DNA of 64,000 nt from Pseudalkalibacillus salsuginis (GCF_021646685.1 NZ_JAKJHW010000001.1:1-64000), one strand, 5' to 3'; numbered from the stretch's first letter, positions 54,466 through 62,962 are shown. Made by a program: numbers and translations. Notes: a model not told the origin generated them from the sequence alone.

Positions 54466-54572
54466 GGTTGAATGGATTAGTTGTAAGCAGGTTCGATGGT
54501 ACCATTTTACATTCCATAATAGGATAAAGTTATGTTGAATAACGACGTCAATAAGCTGGAGGTTTTAAATAG

Positions 54573-55340
54573 ATGAAGATGGTAGTAGATGTGAAAAGTG
54601 TTAAAAAAGTATATGGTGCGAAAGGGAATGTTTTTACAGCACTTGATGGAATTGATTTGTCTGTCATGGAAGGTGAATTTATCGGTATCATGGGACCATC
54701 AGGTGCCGGTAAATCAACCTTGCTCAATGTAATCGCAACGATCGATCAGCCTACAAGCGGTGACATTTTCATCGACGGAACAAGTATCTTGACGATGAAT
54801 GAAGATCAATTGGCATCGTTTCGTCGCGACAAGCTAGGTTTCCTATTCCAGGATTATAATTTATTAGACACATTGTCTGTCAAGGAAAATATCGTACTCC
54901 CGCTCGCTTTGGCGAAAGTGAATGTAAAAGAATTGGAAAGAAGAGTGGATGATATCGCAGATACGTTTGGAATCCGTCCAATATTGGAAAAATATCCGTA
55001 TCAAATTTCCGGCGGCCAAAAACAACGGACAGCCGCTTCCAGGGCGATCATCACAAATCCTAGACTATTATTGGCCGATGAGCCTACTGGTGCACTCGAT
55101 TCCAAATCCGCAACAGATTTATTGGAAAGCCTGAAGGAGTTGAATGAGCATCGACAGGCAACTGTTTTCATGGTCACCCATGATGCGTTTGCCGCCAGCT
55201 ATTGTAAACGCGTGTTATTCATCAAGGATGGAAAGATATTTACCGAGATCGTCAAAGGTACCTCACCCCGTAAAGAATTTTTCAATAAGGTGTTAGATGT
55301 CTTATCTGTTTTAGGAGGTGGTACGAGTGACACTGTTTAG
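54573..55340 (+). CDS. Bce-type ABC transporter ATP-binding protein
   Basis: 255-residue ATPase. Walker A GPSGAGKST near 41, signature ISGGQKQRTAASRA near 147, Walker B LLLADEPTGALD near 167. The whole domain is the MacB/LolD-like type used with FtsX-fold permeases. With the next gene it forms the antimicrobial peptide (bacitracin or lantibiotic-like) resistance and flux-sensing transporter. CTGGAGG upstream of ATG 54573. Confidence 0.92.
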   Translation: MKMVVDVKSVKKVYGAKGNVFTALDGIDLSVMEGEFIGIMGPSGAGKSTLLNVIATIDQPTSGDIFIDGTSILTMNEDQLASFRRDKLGFLFQDYNLLDTLSVKENIVLPLALAKVNVKELERRVDDIADTFGIRPILEKYPYQISGGQKQRTAASRAIITNPRLLLADEPTGALDSKSATDLLESLKELNEHRQATVFMVTHDAFAASYCKRVLFIKDGKIFTEIVKGTSPRKEFFNKVLDVLSVLGGGTSDTV

Positions 55341-57267
55341 TCTCGCGAAGAGAAATATCATCGGGAACTTCAAAAATTATTTGCTCTATTTCCTTTCAAT
55401 GATATTCAGCGTCGTTATTTATCACACGTTCGTATCGTTACGCTATAGTTCAGAAATCGAAAAAAACATCGAGTCATTCCAAAGCATGCGTTCGGTCTTT
55501 CTGCAAGCTTCCATCATATTGATCGCATTTGTGGCTGTGTTTATCTGGTATTCAAATGCCTTCTTTACAAAAAAGCGAAAAAAGGAAGTAGGAATGTATT
55601 CCCTGCTTGGATTACGGAAAAAGACGATTGGAAAAATGATGTTTTATGAAAATCTGTTGATGGGGGCAGGTGCCGTTATTGCAGGCGTCCTCCTAAGCAC
55701 CTTGCTTTCGAAAATGTTTACAATGCTTCTATTGAGACTGTTAGGGACTGATGTAGATGTTGGCTTTACCTTGTCCTTGGAAGCGTTCGGCAATACGATT
55801 TTTGTATTCACCTGCATCATATTGATTACTTCGATTCAAGGGTATCGTTTAATCTACAACTTCAATTTAATTGAATTATTTCAAGCGGATAAAGAAGGGG
55901 AACCTCTTCCGGAGGTGTCAATGATTGGGGTCATAATCGGGACCATCCTGCTTGTATTCGGTTATTGGATCGCTTTCCAACCAGTTGATTCAAACGGGCA
56001 AATTCTAAGGAACCTGTTACTCATCATGGGAAGTATCGTTACAGGAACGTATTTATTATTCCGGACAGCAATCGTCTATCTGTTAAAAAAAGCAAAAGAG
56101 CATAAATCAAGCTATTATAACGGGATCAATATAATCGGAACGTCACACTTGTTATATCGGATCAAAGGAAATGCCCGAATGCTGACCATGATTGCTTTAC
56201 TTAGTGCGTTAACATTAAGTGCCATCACTATCGGCACCAGCCAGTACTACAATTTTACAACGCACGCAAAACAACTCGAACCATTCAGTTATACCTATAT
56301 TTCAAAAGGCGATATAGAGGAAGAGAAGATCAAAGAAATCATTTACGAAGATAAAAACCATCCCGTTCAAGCAGAACTGACTGTTCCTCTATTAAAAGTT
56401 CACACTGACCCGTCTGATACGGATTTACCCGAATACCTAGAACAATTGATGGCAGAATTTCCTGAAGAAGACTTCATCAACTTGATTTCTGCCAAAACGT
56501 TCAATCAGGTATCAGCGGCGCTTGATCGTAACGAAAAAGTGACGCTTTCCGGAAATGAGGCTGCAATGATCAAGCCGAGGTATACACACGATTCCTTTTC
56601 TGATTATGAAGGACGTACGATTACATTAAAGCTACCTGAAGAGGAGAAACAAGTGCGTTTTACACATTTGTTGGAGGGCAGGGTTTTAAGCTGGCGTTAT
56701 CCAGACGCCTATATCGTGCTCAGTGATGAGCTATACAGCGAAATGGAAAAGCAGATTCAACCAGTGGCTTATAAAACATATCAGGTTAAGGATCAGAAAA
56801 ATACTGAGCTTACTTCCAATCAATTACATCAATTGGGATTTGACGACCTGAAACTTTCTACATTCTACAAGGTTTATAAAAGAGGATTGGAATCTGCAGG
56901 TCAGGATATTTTCACATTAGGATTTTTGGGACTTGTATTCCTTGCAGCAACTGGGTGTATGATCTATTTCAAGCAGTTGACGGAAGCCCATTCAGATAAA
57001 GGACGCTATGAAATATTACGGAAGATCGGTGTAAGGAAGAAGGAAGTGCTGACAACGATTTCAAAACAATCGTTGTTCATCTTTCTCCTCCCTTTAATCG
57101 TCGGCATCTCGCATAATTTAATGATTGTAAAAGTGTTATTAGGCATTAACCTGATCGGAGGGGATATTTCAATTCCGATCCTTACTTCCATAGGCTTCTA
57201 TATAGCGATCTACCTTGGGTATTATATTCTGACAGTGAACACGTATTATAAAATTGTCAATCTGTAA
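55318..57267 (+). CDS. Bce-type ABC transporter permease
   Basis: 649-residue permease with 10 predicted spans, and a large extracellular domain of about 210 residues between spans 7 and 8 (about 310-525), the hallmark of BceB. FtsX-type core near the first four spans (FFTKKRKKEVGMYSLLGLRK near 82) and the last four (GRYEILRKIGVRKKEV). It overlaps the ATPase gene by 23 bases. Peptide specificity cannot be read. Confidence 0.9.
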   Translation: MVRVTLFSLAKRNIIGNFKNYLLYFLSMIFSVVIYHTFVSLRYSSEIEKNIESFQSMRSVFLQASIILIAFVAVFIWYSNAFFTKKRKKEVGMYSLLGLRKKTIGKMMFYENLLMGAGAVIAGVLLSTLLSKMFTMLLLRLLGTDVDVGFTLSLEAFGNTIFVFTCIILITSIQGYRLIYNFNLIELFQADKEGEPLPEVSMIGVIIGTILLVFGYWIAFQPVDSNGQILRNLLLIMGSIVTGTYLLFRTAIVYLLKKAKEHKSSYYNGINIIGTSHLLYRIKGNARMLTMIALLSALTLSAITIGTSQYYNFTTHAKQLEPFSYTYISKGDIEEEKIKEIIYEDKNHPVQAELTVPLLKVHTDPSDTDLPEYLEQLMAEFPEEDFINLISAKTFNQVSAALDRNEKVTLSGNEAAMIKPRYTHDSFSDYEGRTITLKLPEEEKQVRFTHLLEGRVLSWRYPDAYIVLSDELYSEMEKQIQPVAYKTYQVKDQKNTELTSNQLHQLGFDDLKLSTFYKVYKRGLESAGQDIFTLGFLGLVFLAATGCMIYFKQLTEAHSDKGRYEILRKIGVRKKEVLTTISKQSLFIFLLPLIVGISHNLMIVKVLLGINLIGGDISIPILTSIGFYIAIYLGYYILTVNTYYKIVNL

Positions 57268-57350
57268 GAAAACGCAAGGCCACAGTTTAACTACGTAGTC
57301 ACTGAAAGTCCACCAAGGCAGCGTTAGACGCCGCTACCGCACTCCTGTAC
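57268..57350. repeat. Relic of dispersed repeat
   Basis: AAGAAAACGCAAGGCC, TTTAACTACGTAGTCACTG and AAAGTCCACCAAGGCAGCG follow the start of the 175-bp repeat loosely, then drift. The stretch is after the permease stop. Confidence 0.4.
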
Positions 57351-57395
57351 TTTTGAAGGTTCTGTTTGGATAATACGTCTACCCGTGATTGCTAT

Positions 57396-57431
57396 AAATA
57401 GGGTGAGGCATTGGCCTCTCCCTAGTATTTT
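57396..57431. terminator. Hairpin between convergent genes
   Basis: AGGGTGAGGC pairs with GCCTCTCCCT (one mismatch) around ATTG, then AGTATTTTTTA. Used by both directions. Confidence 0.6.
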
Positions 57432-57869
57432 TTATTCATGTTCTTTTTCGATCAGATCGATCATTTGCGTGTTGTCTTCTCTTTTGTTGTTGAGCCTTTC
57501 ATCAACCGGGTTCTTCTGTTGATCATATTGCTTTTGTGCTTCTATCGTCCTTTTAGCATAAGGAACGGCTTCTAGCCGATCAATGGAAATTTCTTCTCCG
57601 GTATCAACACAAATACCGAATGTACCTTCATCAATCCGTTGTAATGCTTCATTGATTTCATCTATCAACTGTTCATCATTTTGTGAAAGCGTTATTTCCC
57701 TAGCATGTTCGTATTCAGCTGTGCCGGCATTCCCCATATGATTTTCATTTCCCCTTACTTGATCGGTATCAAGGTTTTCTTCTCTATTTTTGTTTCGTTG
57801 GAGAACTTCTTCTTTCATTGTCCGTAACTGGTTTTTGAAATCCTCGATTTGTTTTTGAGATATTGCCAT
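57432..57869 (-). CDS. TraR/DksA-family protein without zinc ligands
   Basis: 145 residues from ATG 57869, which follows AAAGGAGGAGGAATC; the longer frame to 57920 has no such site. YteA/YocK-like. N-terminal coiled coil (QIEDFKNQLRTMKEEVLQRN), then the DksA-like segment TFGICVDTGEEISIDRLEAV. Only one of the usual four Cys is present, so no zinc finger. Probably a stress protein that binds RNA polymerase; not proven. Confidence 0.78.
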   Translation of the reverse strand: MAISQKQIEDFKNQLRTMKEEVLQRNKNREENLDTDQVRGNENHMGNAGTAEYEHAREITLSQNDEQLIDEINEALQRIDEGTFGICVDTGEEISIDRLEAVPYAKRTIEAQKQYDQQKNPVDERLNNKREDNTQMIDLIEKEHE

Positions 57870-57950
57870 GATTCCTCCTCCTTTTTCAGACTTTTCCCAG
57901 TCATCCTTGAATATAAACACTGATGGTTTCCCCTTCCTGGAAATAATGAA

Positions 57951-57977
57951 AAAGAGGCAATTTTAAATTCCTCTTTC
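57951..57977 (-). terminator. Terminator of the RsbR-like gene
   Basis: AGAGGAATTTAAAATTGCCTCT: AGAGG pairs with CCTCT; T-run on the minus strand. Confidence 0.5.
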
Positions 57978-57997
57978 ATTATCACTTATTATTTGAT

Positions 57998-58825
57998 TCA
58001 GGTGGGCATAGCAATGGATAATCTTGAGGTTATATTCACGTTGTCAAAATCAATTCCCAATTGGACGGCAGTTTGCGCAATTTCAGGGCGGATACCTGAT
58101 AAAGTTGTTTCGATTCCTAATAATTTTAATGAATGAAGCAATTGGAAAATTTCATGGGCGACCATCGTATCGACCATGAATACGCCAGAAAGATCAATAT
58201 AAAGATGTTCAATATTGCGATCGGCACATTGCTGCAAAGTACTTTCAAGGACCGTTTTAGCCCTATGAGTATCTATGTCTCCTACGATTGGAAGTAAACC
58301 GACATTATGGGATAAGTCGATCACTGGAGAACTCAACTCATTGATCATTGCTTTTTGAGCACTTAACTGATCATTAAGATAATTGTTCTTTTCTTCCGTA
58401 AAACGAACCATCGCAATATCGAACTCCTTGATGATCATTTCTTTCCATAACTCAATTTGTTCATTGGCATATTTACCTGGATGGATTTCCACGAACTCGT
58501 TGATCAATTGGGTATATTGTTTGCGGACACGTATGAATTCCCTCATGACATAATGGGTGGGTGTTTCGATATGTTCCTTATCTCTCGCCGTTTTGATCAC
58601 CCATTCTTCAAAATTATTGAAAAATTCCTCTTCTTCTTTATCAAAAATTTCGATCAGATTCAGGTGAAATTCATAATTTTGCTGTTTTAAATTTTGAATG
58701 ATTTCAGGATCTGTAGAAGAATAAACGCCTATCGGATCACTCTTATCCAAAGTATTATACCAATCCTCTGTTAGCTGCTCCGCTTTATCAAGTAGAAATC
58801 TATGCAAGTCTTTATTTCTCTGCAC
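57998..58825 (-). CDS. RsbR-family stressosome protein
   Basis: 275 residues. Helical N-terminal non-heme globin-like sensor region (about 1-150), a linker, then a STAS domain from SSPVIDLSHNVGLLPIVGDID near 165, with LYIDLSGVFMVDTMVAHEI near 205 carrying the phosphorylatable Thr. RsbR paralogues build the stressosome that controls sigma-B. Alone here; rsbS/rsbT are not in the window. Confidence 0.82.
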   Translation of the reverse strand: MQRNKDLHRFLLDKAEQLTEDWYNTLDKSDPIGVYSSTDPEIIQNLKQQNYEFHLNLIEIFDKEEEEFFNNFEEWVIKTARDKEHIETPTHYVMREFIRVRKQYTQLINEFVEIHPGKYANEQIELWKEMIIKEFDIAMVRFTEEKNNYLNDQLSAQKAMINELSSPVIDLSHNVGLLPIVGDIDTHRAKTVLESTLQQCADRNIEHLYIDLSGVFMVDTMVAHEIFQLLHSLKLLGIETTLSGIRPEIAQTAVQLGIDFDNVNITSRLSIAMPT

Positions 58826-58999
58826 CTCTTCATGACCTCCATTGTGGTGTTTATTATCTGTTTTTCCTCTATTTTCACATAATCAAACCCAATGGACACT
58901 TTTTCTTCCCCTATTTCCTAAGGGCTATTTTCAAATCAAAAAATGAAAACCTTTTGAATAGGTAATGAATTCTGTTTTGAGTAATCGCTCATCTTAATC

Positions 59000-59938
59000 T
59001 TACAAATGATCCATTAAATCTATATAGTATTTTTTCAAGCAATCTTTTAATGAAACAGGTTCCACTATCCGTATGGATTTCCCGAAGCTGGCCAAATAAG
59101 GAATGATAAAATCCATTTCCTCAGGTTCATATGTTCCTGATAAAAACCTCTCTTCATCTTCTTCTACCAGTTCCATGGAAGGGAATTGTTGTTGCATGAA
59201 TTTTTCTACGCCTGTTGCCGTAATCGAGCACTTAAATCGAATAGCATGTTTTGTTGGACTCCAAAGACGGTGTGCGTTATGAATAGTAAAATCTTTTAAA
59301 TCCACATTATGTTCTTGATCTACTACATCTAATGATTGAATACGATCACATCGGAAGACGCGATATGCCCTTTTATCTAAATCATAAGCCTGGCAGTACC
59401 AATAGCCTCTCATCGCATAAATGGATATTGGCTGAATAGTACGGATTGTCGATCGTCTCGGTGTCGAGTAATGTATTTCCAAACCCATGTTCTCCACAGC
59501 AGCTAACAGGAGTTCTTCAAGATAGTCGCATTTATGCGTTTGTTCTGTATGAAAAAAAGCTACCCTTTTATGTAAGCTTTCAATCTGTTCTCGTTGCTTC
59601 GGTGTAACCTGGTTTAAAAACTTCTCATTAATGGAACTGAAGGATACTTGAAAAGGACTGCTGGCAAAACTTTTCAAGGCTTGCATAGCAAAATATAACG
59701 CAAAGACTTCATGGCTTGTAAAAGAGATGGGTGGTAATGTCATCGAATTCAATAAACGATACCCGCCATATCGACCATATTCTGCATAAAGAGGAACGCC
59801 CATTTCCTCTAAAGACTCAATATCTCTTAACGCTGTCCGTTTAGAAATTTGAAATTTTCCCATTAAATCTTTCAATGTAAACATTTGCTTCTGATTAATA
59901 AAGCGCAGCATCATATTCAAACGCTCACCTTTTTTCAT
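59000..59938 (-). CDS. HTH-WYL transcriptional regulator
   Basis: 312 residues. N-terminal winged helix (MFTLKDLMGKFQISKRTALRDIESLEEMGVP, DeoR-like), then a WYL ligand domain near 140-215 with IYAMRGYWYCQAYD and YRVFRCDRI, and a WCX end. YobV-like. Divergent from the VOC gene at 60,019; the shared gap of 80 bases holds the likely operator, so it probably controls that gene and itself. Confidence 0.88.
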   Translation of the reverse strand: MKKGERLNMMLRFINQKQMFTLKDLMGKFQISKRTALRDIESLEEMGVPLYAEYGRYGGYRLLNSMTLPPISFTSHEVFALYFAMQALKSFASSPFQVSFSSINEKFLNQVTPKQREQIESLHKRVAFFHTEQTHKCDYLEELLLAAVENMGLEIHYSTPRRSTIRTIQPISIYAMRGYWYCQAYDLDKRAYRVFRCDRIQSLDVVDQEHNVDLKDFTIHNAHRLWSPTKHAIRFKCSITATGVEKFMQQQFPSMELVEEDEERFLSGTYEPEEMDFIIPYLASFGKSIRIVEPVSLKDCLKKYYIDLMDHL

Positions 59939-59951
59939 AAAACCCTCCTTA

Positions 59952-59996
59952 TGGTGCCATTACTTGTCACCTTATTATTGTATACTGACAGTGTCA
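59952..59996. promoter_or_regulatory. Candidate operators of the WYL regulator
   Basis: TGACAGTGTCA (59986-59996), a 5-base inverted repeat, and a GGTG...CACC pair at about 59953-59970 containing TTGTCACC. TGTCA/TGACA occurs three times. Located between the divergent genes. Confidence 0.4.
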
Positions 59997-60018
59997 TTCA
60001 TACAAAGGAGGAAATAAC

Positions 60019-60462
60019 ATGGAATTAGAAGTCATTCCGTTTTTATCTTTAAATGGTCAAGGTGCTGAGGCAATTACATTTTATGAACAATATTTAGGGG
60101 CAAAGGTGTTATTTAAAAAAACCTATAAAGAAATGAAAGAGATGGATCAGCAGTTCAATTATGAAAACGGTCAGGGTGAGTATATTACCCATTCTGTTCT
60201 ACAAATCGGGAATAACAAAATCATGATTGCAGAACTAGAAATGGATCCAACCCGTCCTTGGCAATTAAGTAACAGTTCATCATTATGTATTCAATCAAGA
60301 GATTTCTCAGCTATTGAATCAATTTATCAAAAACTTGTTGAACATGAAAAAGTTGATATTTTAACCCCTTTTGCGAAAAATTCATTTAGCCCTGGATATG
60401 CCATTGTACGGGATCCGTTTGGTATCGTTTTACAACTGACTGTTACTAAGCACAATTTTTAA
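60019..60462 (+). CDS. VOC-superfamily protein (PhnB-like)
   Basis: 147-residue VOC fold protein: VIPFLSLNGQGAEAITFYEQY at the start, ITHSVLQIGNNKIMIAE near 58, SPGYAIVRDPFGIVLQL near the end. AAAGGAGG precedes ATG 60019. Probably regulated by the divergent WYL regulator; substrate unknown. Similar in type to the gene at 29.7 kb. Confidence 0.82.
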   Translation: MELEVIPFLSLNGQGAEAITFYEQYLGAKVLFKKTYKEMKEMDQQFNYENGQGEYITHSVLQIGNNKIMIAELEMDPTRPWQLSNSSSLCIQSRDFSAIESIYQKLVEHEKVDILTPFAKNSFSPGYAIVRDPFGIVLQLTVTKHNF

Positions 60463-60482
60463 TTGCCATATAACTTATCTTT

Positions 60483-60518
60483 AAAGGCCGATCATTTATA
60501 TAAAGATCGGCCTTTTTT
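60483..60518 (+). terminator. Terminator of the VOC gene
   Basis: AAAGGCCGATC pairs with GATCGGCCTTT around an 11-base loop, then TTTTTT. Confidence 0.85.
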
Positions 60519-60675
60519 AGGTCTTACCAGCATACATACTCTTGTTTATTTTTCTGATTTTACTACCTGTCAATCAGCTCTTGATGAAAAACACGTGCTA
60601 CCTCTCGTTTACTTTTTCTGTTAATAACCCCGATTGTTCAATAAGATTAAATCCAATTCTTTTACTTCTCCGATC

Positions 60676-60990
60676 TTAACTTAAATAACGTGTTAACAAT
60701 CCGATTATGACTCCAAGTACAGCAGCAGGAAGAAACAATTTCATGAATTTCATGGCTATCGCTGTAAATAGACAGCCGATCAGAATCGGAAATGAAAGAA
60801 CGAGTTGGCCCTCCACCGGAATGAGGATTTGTTTGACGATTAGTGCTGATATGATTCCGACTGGTACATAATTAAAATACAAACGCAAAGCAGGGCTCAT
60901 TTCTCGTCCTGACATTACAACCACACCAATGATTCGTGTTACATAAGTAGAAACAGCCAGCAAACCGATTAGAATCCAATGGTTGAACAT
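60676..60990 (-). CDS. azlD: AzlD-family membrane protein
   Basis: 104 residues with three to four spans: WILIGLLAVSTYVTRIIGVV, LRLYFNYVPVGIISALIV, LVLSFPILIGCLFTAIAM and LPAAVLGVIIGLL. AzlD normally works with AzlC as a two-part branched-chain amino acid exporter. AzlC is not in the window. CCGGAGGG precedes ATG 60990. Possibly read from the S-box promoter 0.5 kb upstream, through yezD; methionine or a related amino acid would then be a candidate cargo. Confidence 0.85.
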   Translation of the reverse strand: MFNHWILIGLLAVSTYVTRIIGVVVMSGREMSPALRLYFNYVPVGIISALIVKQILIPVEGQLVLSFPILIGCLFTAIAMKFMKLFLPAAVLGVIIGLLTRYLS

Positions 60991-61053
60991 TCACGCCCTC
61001 CGGAGAAATAAGAGCTTAAGACTGCCTCTACTTTATCTATTCAGTAAAACATT

Positions 61054-61200
61054 TTATTTAAGCCTCACTTTTTCTTTCTTTTCAATCTGGATGACTTTAC
61101 CATCCTGTACAATCAATGTAACGGATCCAAATTTCATTGTTTCCAACATTTCATTTATCCTAGACATAACGTTATTAAATTCCTCTCTCTCCTTTGACAC
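61054..61200 (-). CDS. yezD: YezD-like protein (DUF2292)
   Basis: 48 residues from GTG 61200, with AAAGGAG eight bases upstream; GTG 61221 is a longer option. MLETMKFGSVTLIVQDGKVI and QIEKKEKVR match the DUF2292 pattern GSVTxxVQDGKVxQIxxxEK. In bacilli YezD-type genes sit in sulfur regulons, which fits the SAM riboswitch here. Role unknown. Too short for usual gene finders. Confidence 0.75.
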   Translation of the reverse strand: MSKEREEFNNVMSRINEMLETMKFGSVTLIVQDGKVIQIEKKEKVRLK

Positions 61201-61255
61201 TTCCAACTCTCCTTTCTTCACATGAATTACCAAGGTTGGAATTCCATCGAAAAAT

Positions 61256-61279
61256 AAAAAAGTCCCTCAAATGAGAGAC
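61256..61279 (-). terminator. S-box terminator before yezD
   Basis: GTCTCTC pairs with GAGGGAC around ATTT (one G-T), then TTTTTT on the minus strand. Confidence 0.8.
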
Positions 61280-61310
61280 CTGGTTTCATATACACCGTGT
61301 GGCTATGGAC

Positions 61311-61410
61311 CTTATCTCTCAAAATGGAATTCCATTTTGCTGGAATTAGCACCTTGCAATTGCAGGTTGCCGGGCGTCATTGGGCCAGTCCCTCCGCCAC
61401 TCTTGATAAG
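61311..61410 (-). promoter_or_regulatory. SAM-I (S-box) riboswitch of yezD
   Basis: P1: CTTATC (61410-61405) with GATAAG (61316-61311). Blocks AAGAGTGGCGGAGGGACTGG, CCCGGCAACC (as CGCCCGGCAACC) and AAGGTGCTAATTCCAGC are standard S-box. High SAM favours termination. Confidence 0.95.
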
Positions 61411-61431
61411 TGATTCAACTTATTTTTTTGA

Positions 61432-61461
61432 ATTTTACAGTATTTCGGTAGGAATTGTCAA
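61432..61461 (-). promoter_or_regulatory. Promoter of the yezD S-box transcript
   Basis: TTGACA (61456-61461), 18-base spacer, TAAAAT (61432-61437), ending about 20 bases before the aptamer. Confidence 0.65.
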
Positions 61462-61475
61462 CAATAAAATCAAAA

Positions 61476-61547
61476 CTAGTCTTTAATGCCCAGGTTAAGA
61501 ACTTTTTCAACATTACCCATCTTAAACACTGGGGTTTTTTTGTCCAT
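61476..61547 (-). pseudogene. Short ORF, probably a truncated gene
   Basis: ATG 61547 has a fine AGGAGGATCGAA ribosome site, but the frame stops after 23 residues (MDKKTPVFKMGNVEKVLNLG...), right where the S-box promoter begins. It directly follows the aminotransferase remnant, so it looks like the start of a lost second gene of that operon. Confidence 0.4.
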
Positions 61548-61563
61548 TTCGATCCTCCTGAAT

Positions 61564-61734
61564 TCATTTAGCCAACATTAACTCCGTTACAGCGGACATC
61601 ACTTCCTCGAACTCCTTGCTACCATGATTAAAAGTTATACTCCCTTTCAATACTTCGAATGCAGCATAACAAGCGACCTGATTGCCTCCGAAAGTAGTTC
61701 CGCGCGTTTCAAGTGAGTTCTTTTTCTTTAAATT
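61564..61734 (-). pseudogene. Remnant of a class III aminotransferase
   Basis: The minus frame reads NSLETRGTTFGGNQVACYAA then FEVLKGSITFNHGSKEFEEV and stops at 61564. RGTTFGGN is the conserved phosphate-site motif of class III PLP aminotransferases (GABA, ornithine and relatives). In full enzymes over 100 residues follow this motif; here only about 40 do, and nothing before it. So it is a deleted, dead gene. Confidence 0.6.
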
Positions 61735-61897
61735 TTAGAAGTAAAAGTGGGCTAAAAAGCTATTCTATGGCAAAAGCCTTATAATCGATATGACAAAAAA
61801 TCACTGGGCTGTAATCAATCCTTTGTTCTGCCCTTAAGTGGATTTCGAATCATTTCTGAAAATCTTACTTATAGCTAATCAGTCTTAATTATAAGAG

Positions 61898-61962
61898 ATA
61901 AAGAAAACTTGGGCTTTGCTAAGCCCTGGCGAAGACTGATCCTTAGCTGCACTTATACTTCG
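61898..61962. repeat. Second dispersed repeat family, copy 2
   Basis: GATAAAGAAAACTTGGGCTT, then CTGATCCTTAGCTGCACTTAT. It matches the 29.1 kb copy at both ends. Nothing coding in 61,740-62,000. Confidence 0.6.
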
Positions 61963-62024
61963 TTCGTAAACTTTTCTGCTACTTCGGTTAGCTACATCGC
62001 TGAAAAGTTATATCTTCTTAACGT

Positions 62025-62150
62025 ATAAAAAAAAGACGCCTTTATTGTCGTCTCGTTCTTACGTCTATATTGTTCATATGTATGAGCTGGTAAAGTCATT
62101 CCGTGAGATTCAATAACTTTATACCCAGCGAGGTTCGGTGCTCTCTAAAG
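62025..62150 (-). pseudogene. Unidentified gene fragment
   Basis: A minus frame reads APNLAGYKVIESHGMTLPAH then TYEQYRRKNETTIKASF and has normal amino acid use, but no start codon with a ribosome site and a stop just upstream. It is probably a piece of a lost gene. I do not recognise the family. Confidence 0.35.
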
Positions 62151-62499
62151 TGGTGGATAGTGATATGCAATATATTTTGTGAGTTCCACTGTACAACCCA
62201 ACTGATTGCGAAAAATAACTCAAACAACGAAAGCCCTGCCTCTCTTCCGTCCTTACGACTCCTCGGCCGCGCCAGTGTGATTCAGTTACCGTACGTGCTT
62301 TTAACTCCCTTCTACTCAAATTGTTTCCTTGTCTGAAAAAATAGATTAAATGGAGATCAAAAGAGGGGTTGAAAATGTGGATTAAACATTTTTTAGTGCA
62401 CGCTTTGTAGAGCACATGATGCCCTTTATGATTCTTCTCATAAAGGAAGCTTAAACCAATTTTTCTTGGAAGGTCTTTTTTGAGGACCCAGAAAATACA
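62151..62499. other. Gap without a supported gene
   Basis: A 140-residue open minus frame spans this stretch but has no ribosome site and an amino acid mix unlike a real protein. Nothing else seen. Confidence 0.4.
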
Positions 62500-62530
62500 A
62501 AAAGGGTGGCGTACTAACGTATGCCACCCA
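62500..62530 (-). terminator. Terminator of the cold shock gene
   Basis: GGGTGGC pairs with GCCACCC with extra pairs in the loop (ATACGTTAGTAC), then TTTTTG on the minus strand. Confidence 0.85.
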
Positions 62531-62551
62531 ATAAGACTCAAGTTTTAATAC

Positions 62552-62752
62552 TTAGACTTTTTGTACGTTAGAAGCTTGTGGTCCACGGTTACCTTCAACG
62601 ATTTCGAATGAAACGTTTTGACCTTCTTCTAAAGTTTTGAATCCGTCACCTTCAATTGCAGAAAAATGAACGAATACGTCGTTACCTTCTGAAATTTCGA
62701 TGAAACCAAAACCTTTTTCTGCGTTAAACCATTTTACTGTACCAGTATTCAT
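62552..62752 (-). CDS. Cold shock protein (CspA family)
   Basis: 66-residue single-strand nucleic acid-binding protein. RNP1 is KGFGFIE (residues 13-19) and RNP2 is VFVHF (26-30). [20 protein letters not shown] at the start and the acidic surface match Bacillus CspB/C/D. AGGAGGTACAG precedes ATG 62752. The leader is about 175 bases long, as for cold-induced csp genes. Confidence 0.95.
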   Translation of the reverse strand: MNTGTVKWFNAEKGFGFIEISEGNDVFVHFSAIEGDGFKTLEEGQNVSFEIVEGNRGPQASNVQKV

Positions 62753-62933
62753 ATACTGTACCTCCTGAAAATCTTACAAATTCACCAAAAGTTTACCGTT
62801 ATATTTATCATTCTGACTGTATAAAAAAACCGCACCCGCATGACTGTGAGACAATTAAATTCGTCCACACAATTGCAGCTACGACTTCAATCTATCCACC
62901 ATTTATATAACCAACTTTATCGGCGTTAATCAT

Positions 62934-62962
62934 ATAATAATTCATTTTTTAGAGAATGTCAA
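62934..62962 (-). promoter_or_regulatory. Promoter of the cold shock gene
   Basis: TTGACA (62957-62962), 17-base spacer, TATTAT (62934-62939). It puts transcription start near 62,927, leaving a long untranslated leader. Confidence 0.7.

Noticed and set aside
62119-62541. 140-residue minus-strand ORF
   Set aside because: No ribosome site, odd composition, and it covers a region of fragments.
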